Positions 62,316 to 64,000 of a stretch of DNA of 64,000 bases are shown here, one piece after another; the first letter of the stretch is position 1; each line of letters starts with the position of its first letter. Source of the DNA: Lysobacterales bacterium (GTDB taxonomy: Bacteria > Pseudomonadota > Gammaproteobacteria > Xanthomonadales > SZUA-5); the NCBI GenBank assembly GCA_022844135.1, contig JALHMG010000010.1:1-64000 (forward strand), written 5' to 3'. Made by a program: the position numbers and the translations under genes. The notes beneath the pieces are model-generated. The model searched no databases. It was not told the DNA's origin and saw nothing but the letters and a program-made list of their open reading frames with translations.

Positions 62316-62618
62316 TATGCGGCGTTCCTTCAGAACGCGGGGATCGGTGCGCGCATGACCCAGGGCGTTGCCCTGGCATGCGATGCTCCGTTGGGCATGG
62401 CGGCGCTTTGTCGAACATTCTCGTTGCCAAACGAGATTTCAATTGCGGATTCGCACAAATGCGCGGCGGCGCGATCGGTTTGGTGCGATCATGGTCATCT
62501 TTGCGCCCGATGCCATCACCGGCATGGCATTGCCCCAACGGGGCAACGCATACCAGCCCAGGGTGCAACCCTGGGTATCGAATCGGTTTATGGAAGCGTT
62601 CTGAAGGAACGCCGCATA
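62316..62618. repeat. 303-bp element bounded by 23-bp perfect inverted repeats
   Basis: TATGCGGCGTTCCTTCAGAA (first 20 of 23 bases, 62316-62338) is repeated in perfect inverted form at 62596-62618. Inside are shorter hairpins such as CCAGGGCGTTGCCCTGG and TGCCCCAACGGGGCA. No gene is present. It follows the S8 peptidase by 25 bp. The structure resembles a REP cluster or a non-autonomous mobile element. Confidence 0.8.
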
Positions 62619-62693
62619 AACATGCGGCGACGTTCTGCCATGCGGTGTTTCGCCCCTGGCCGCGCACCAGAGATCACTTGCCGACCGACCTCA

Positions 62694-63157
62694 TTACCGT
62701 AACCAGTGGCGACGCCTTCGGGATCGGTCGGCCGTCGCCAACCATAACGGCATTTCGAACGGTCCCGAAGGCGTGGTCAGCGCGACCTCTTCGACCAAAG
62801 ATGCCTCCGCAGCGACTGGCGCACGCGTCTGTATACCGGTGCTGTCCCGAACCTCCACTGCTGGACCGATCCAGTGATAGCCGATGCCGGCCACCGTCCG
62901 AATCACTTTCTGCGCTTCGCCATCATCCCCAAAGGCACGTCTGGCAGCCACCACGACGCGAGCGAGCTGGTTGTCGGACACATTGTCCCGCCCCCACAGA
63001 TTCAGAATCAATTCGTCGCGACCGACCGCACGATCGCGGTGCTGCAGCAAGTAAAGAATGCAATCGAAAACACGCCGTCCGACATCCGCTAACGCACGTC
63101 CTTGGTCAACATCAACTTTGCGGGATCGATCTGATACTCGCCGACACGGTAATGCAT
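62694..63157 (-). pseudogene. Frameshifted winged-helix regulator remnant
   Basis: From the ATG at 63157 the frame reads MHYRVGEYQIDPAKLMLTKD, then stops after two more codons. The next frame resumes DQGRALADVGRRVFDCILYL and continues through the winged-helix (Trans_reg_C-type) core: VGRDELILNLWGRDNVSDNQ, ARRAFGDDG and VIRTVAGIGYHWIGP. A single-base loss near the ATG-proximal part would explain it. The protein also ends early (about 150 residues), without the TPR or membrane part such regulators usually carry. Probably inactive, unless the frameshift is a sequencing error. Confidence 0.65.
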
Positions 63158-63618
63158 GGTGCCTCCGCTGGTTGCACGAGCCGCTGCAAGGTGAACGCCC
63201 TGCCGCTACAGTTGCCAATGAACATGTAGCTATTTGTCACCAGGACTCGGCGAGTTGCAAGCGTGATCGTGAACACTTCGTGCAGATTCGAGCCGAATCG
63301 ACGTTATTGGCTTCGCGCGATCGGCGCATTCGATGCAATTCGACATATTTCGATCATGCAAAACGCTGAAGACGTGCCAGTTAACCGAATGTTTCGATAG
63401 CCTCAGCACGCGGTTCCAAAGCTTGGCTAACGATGCTCAGCGAGCCATAAAATCAAGCAGATAGACGTGAAAACAAGCACCCTCGGGCGCAGGATCGACC
63501 CGCGCAACACCGGTCGGTTTCAGCATCGTATGGACATGTGACGGTCTCAGCACAATTTGGAGACCATAATCGTCCGCAGCGCGCTACGGTGCGACACAAT
63601 GAGGTCATGAGGTAAGCG
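63158..63618. other. Divergent gap between two winged-helix genes
   Basis: The 461 bp separates the broken minus-strand regulator from the plus-strand winged-helix gene. It is AT-richer than coding regions. I see no supportable gene, RNA or repeat. Both promoters should lie here. Confidence 0.5.
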
Positions 63619-64000
63619 ATGACAACGCCGCTACGTCTCAATACCCGTTTTCTCGACCAGCGCTATGAGCTTGGCGGTCGCGTTATTGACCCCATCGCGG
63701 GAACGCTGCTTTGGAACGGCGATTCCTACGCGCTGCGCCGTAAACAGCTGGAAGTGCTTGCATTGATGGCCAGCGCCGGCGCGGCGATTGTGCCGCGCTC
63801 CACCTTTATTGATCTGCTCTGGGCAGGTAATGCACTGGTCGGCGACAAAGGGCTGACCGACACGCTGAGTTCGTTGCGCCGTGTCCTGCACGATTCGGAC
63901 GCCAGCCATCCTCTAATCCGTACCATTCCGCGCCAAGGTTATCAGCTTGGGGCCGGGGTGCGCTGGCTGGATGGCGAGCCCGCCGAGCGCTTCTCCGTGG
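63619..64000 (+). CDS. Winged-helix DNA-binding protein, truncated by window end
   Basis: An open frame starts at the ATG at 63619 with GAGGT upstream and runs past the window end with no stop. It reads MTTPLRLNTRFLDQRYELGG, GTLLWNGDSYALRRKQLEVL, FIDLLWAGNALVGDKGLTDT, LSSLRRVLHDSD and HPLIRTIPRQGYQLGAGVRW, the OmpR/PhoB-type winged helix (Trans_reg_C) with the RTIPxxGYxL strand. The DNA-binding domain is N-terminal with no receiver domain ahead, so it belongs to the ToxR/CadC-like or TPR-linked one-component group. What follows is unseen. It is a distant relative of the broken gene at 62694-63157. Confidence 0.85.
   Translation, partial: MTTPLRLNTRFLDQRYELGGRVIDPIAGTLLWNGDSYALRRKQLEVLALMASAGAAIVPRSTFIDLLWAGNALVGDKGLTDTLSSLRRVLHDSDASHPLIRTIPRQGYQLGAGVRWLDGEPAERFSV

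Overview
The window looks like a chromosomal segment of a GC-rich gammaproteobacterium, most likely in the Lysobacterales (Xanthomonadales). The evidence is the thrS-infC-rpmI-rplT-pheS order, BamD, RluD and PgeF of gammaproteobacterial type, a WYL regulator, paired DUF1501/DUF1800 genes, and large secreted proteins ending in the short C-terminal signature G-F-E. This placement rests on gene content read by eye, not on a database search.

Positions 1-20395 hold a minus-strand polymorphic-toxin locus. It reads, in transcription order: a giant secreted mosaic protein (about 3,660 residues), a secreted RHS protein (1,992 residues) that overlaps it by 4 nt, an in-frame amber codon, the remaining RHS core with a C-terminal PD-(D/E)XK nuclease-like tip, and a 234-residue putative immunity protein that also overlaps by 4 nt. 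A 118-bp direct repeat and other debris lie beyond it. I consider this coupled giant-protein/RHS/toxin/immunity array the best candidate for an undescribed system.

Positions 20620-29245 are mostly metabolic and envelope genes: imelysin, a convergent di-heme oxidoreductase, an AbgT transporter, an SDR oxidoreductase, a DsbC-like protein, a sterol-desaturase-like hydroxylase and a UMF1-type MFS transporter. Positions 29482-34257 are the translation cluster: tRNA-Val(GAC), a putative nine-residue leader peptide and terminator ahead of thrS, infC with an apparent AUA start, rpmI, rplT, and a pheS that is not followed by pheT.

Positions 34429-42806 carry an NTF2-like/ECF sigma/Ser-Thr kinase set, an NDUFA9-like protein, ETF-ubiquinone oxidoreductase, PgeF, RluD and BamD. 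Positions 42929-50956 hold a TonB-dependent receptor and a DUF1501-DUF1800-CX3CH-protein cluster. HemD and a WYL regulator follow.

Positions 52873-58776 are a plastic zone. It contains 165-bp MITE-like elements with CTAG ends, a 160-bp element of a second family, a duplicated 3' end of the WYL gene that preserves an empty insertion site, a pectate-lyase-fold/LamG secreted protein, and a decayed RHS tip with an HExxH (metallopeptidase-like) end plus a coupled lipoprotein. The window closes with a subtilisin-family exoprotein, a 303-bp inverted-repeat element, a frameshifted winged-helix gene and a second winged-helix gene that runs off the edge.
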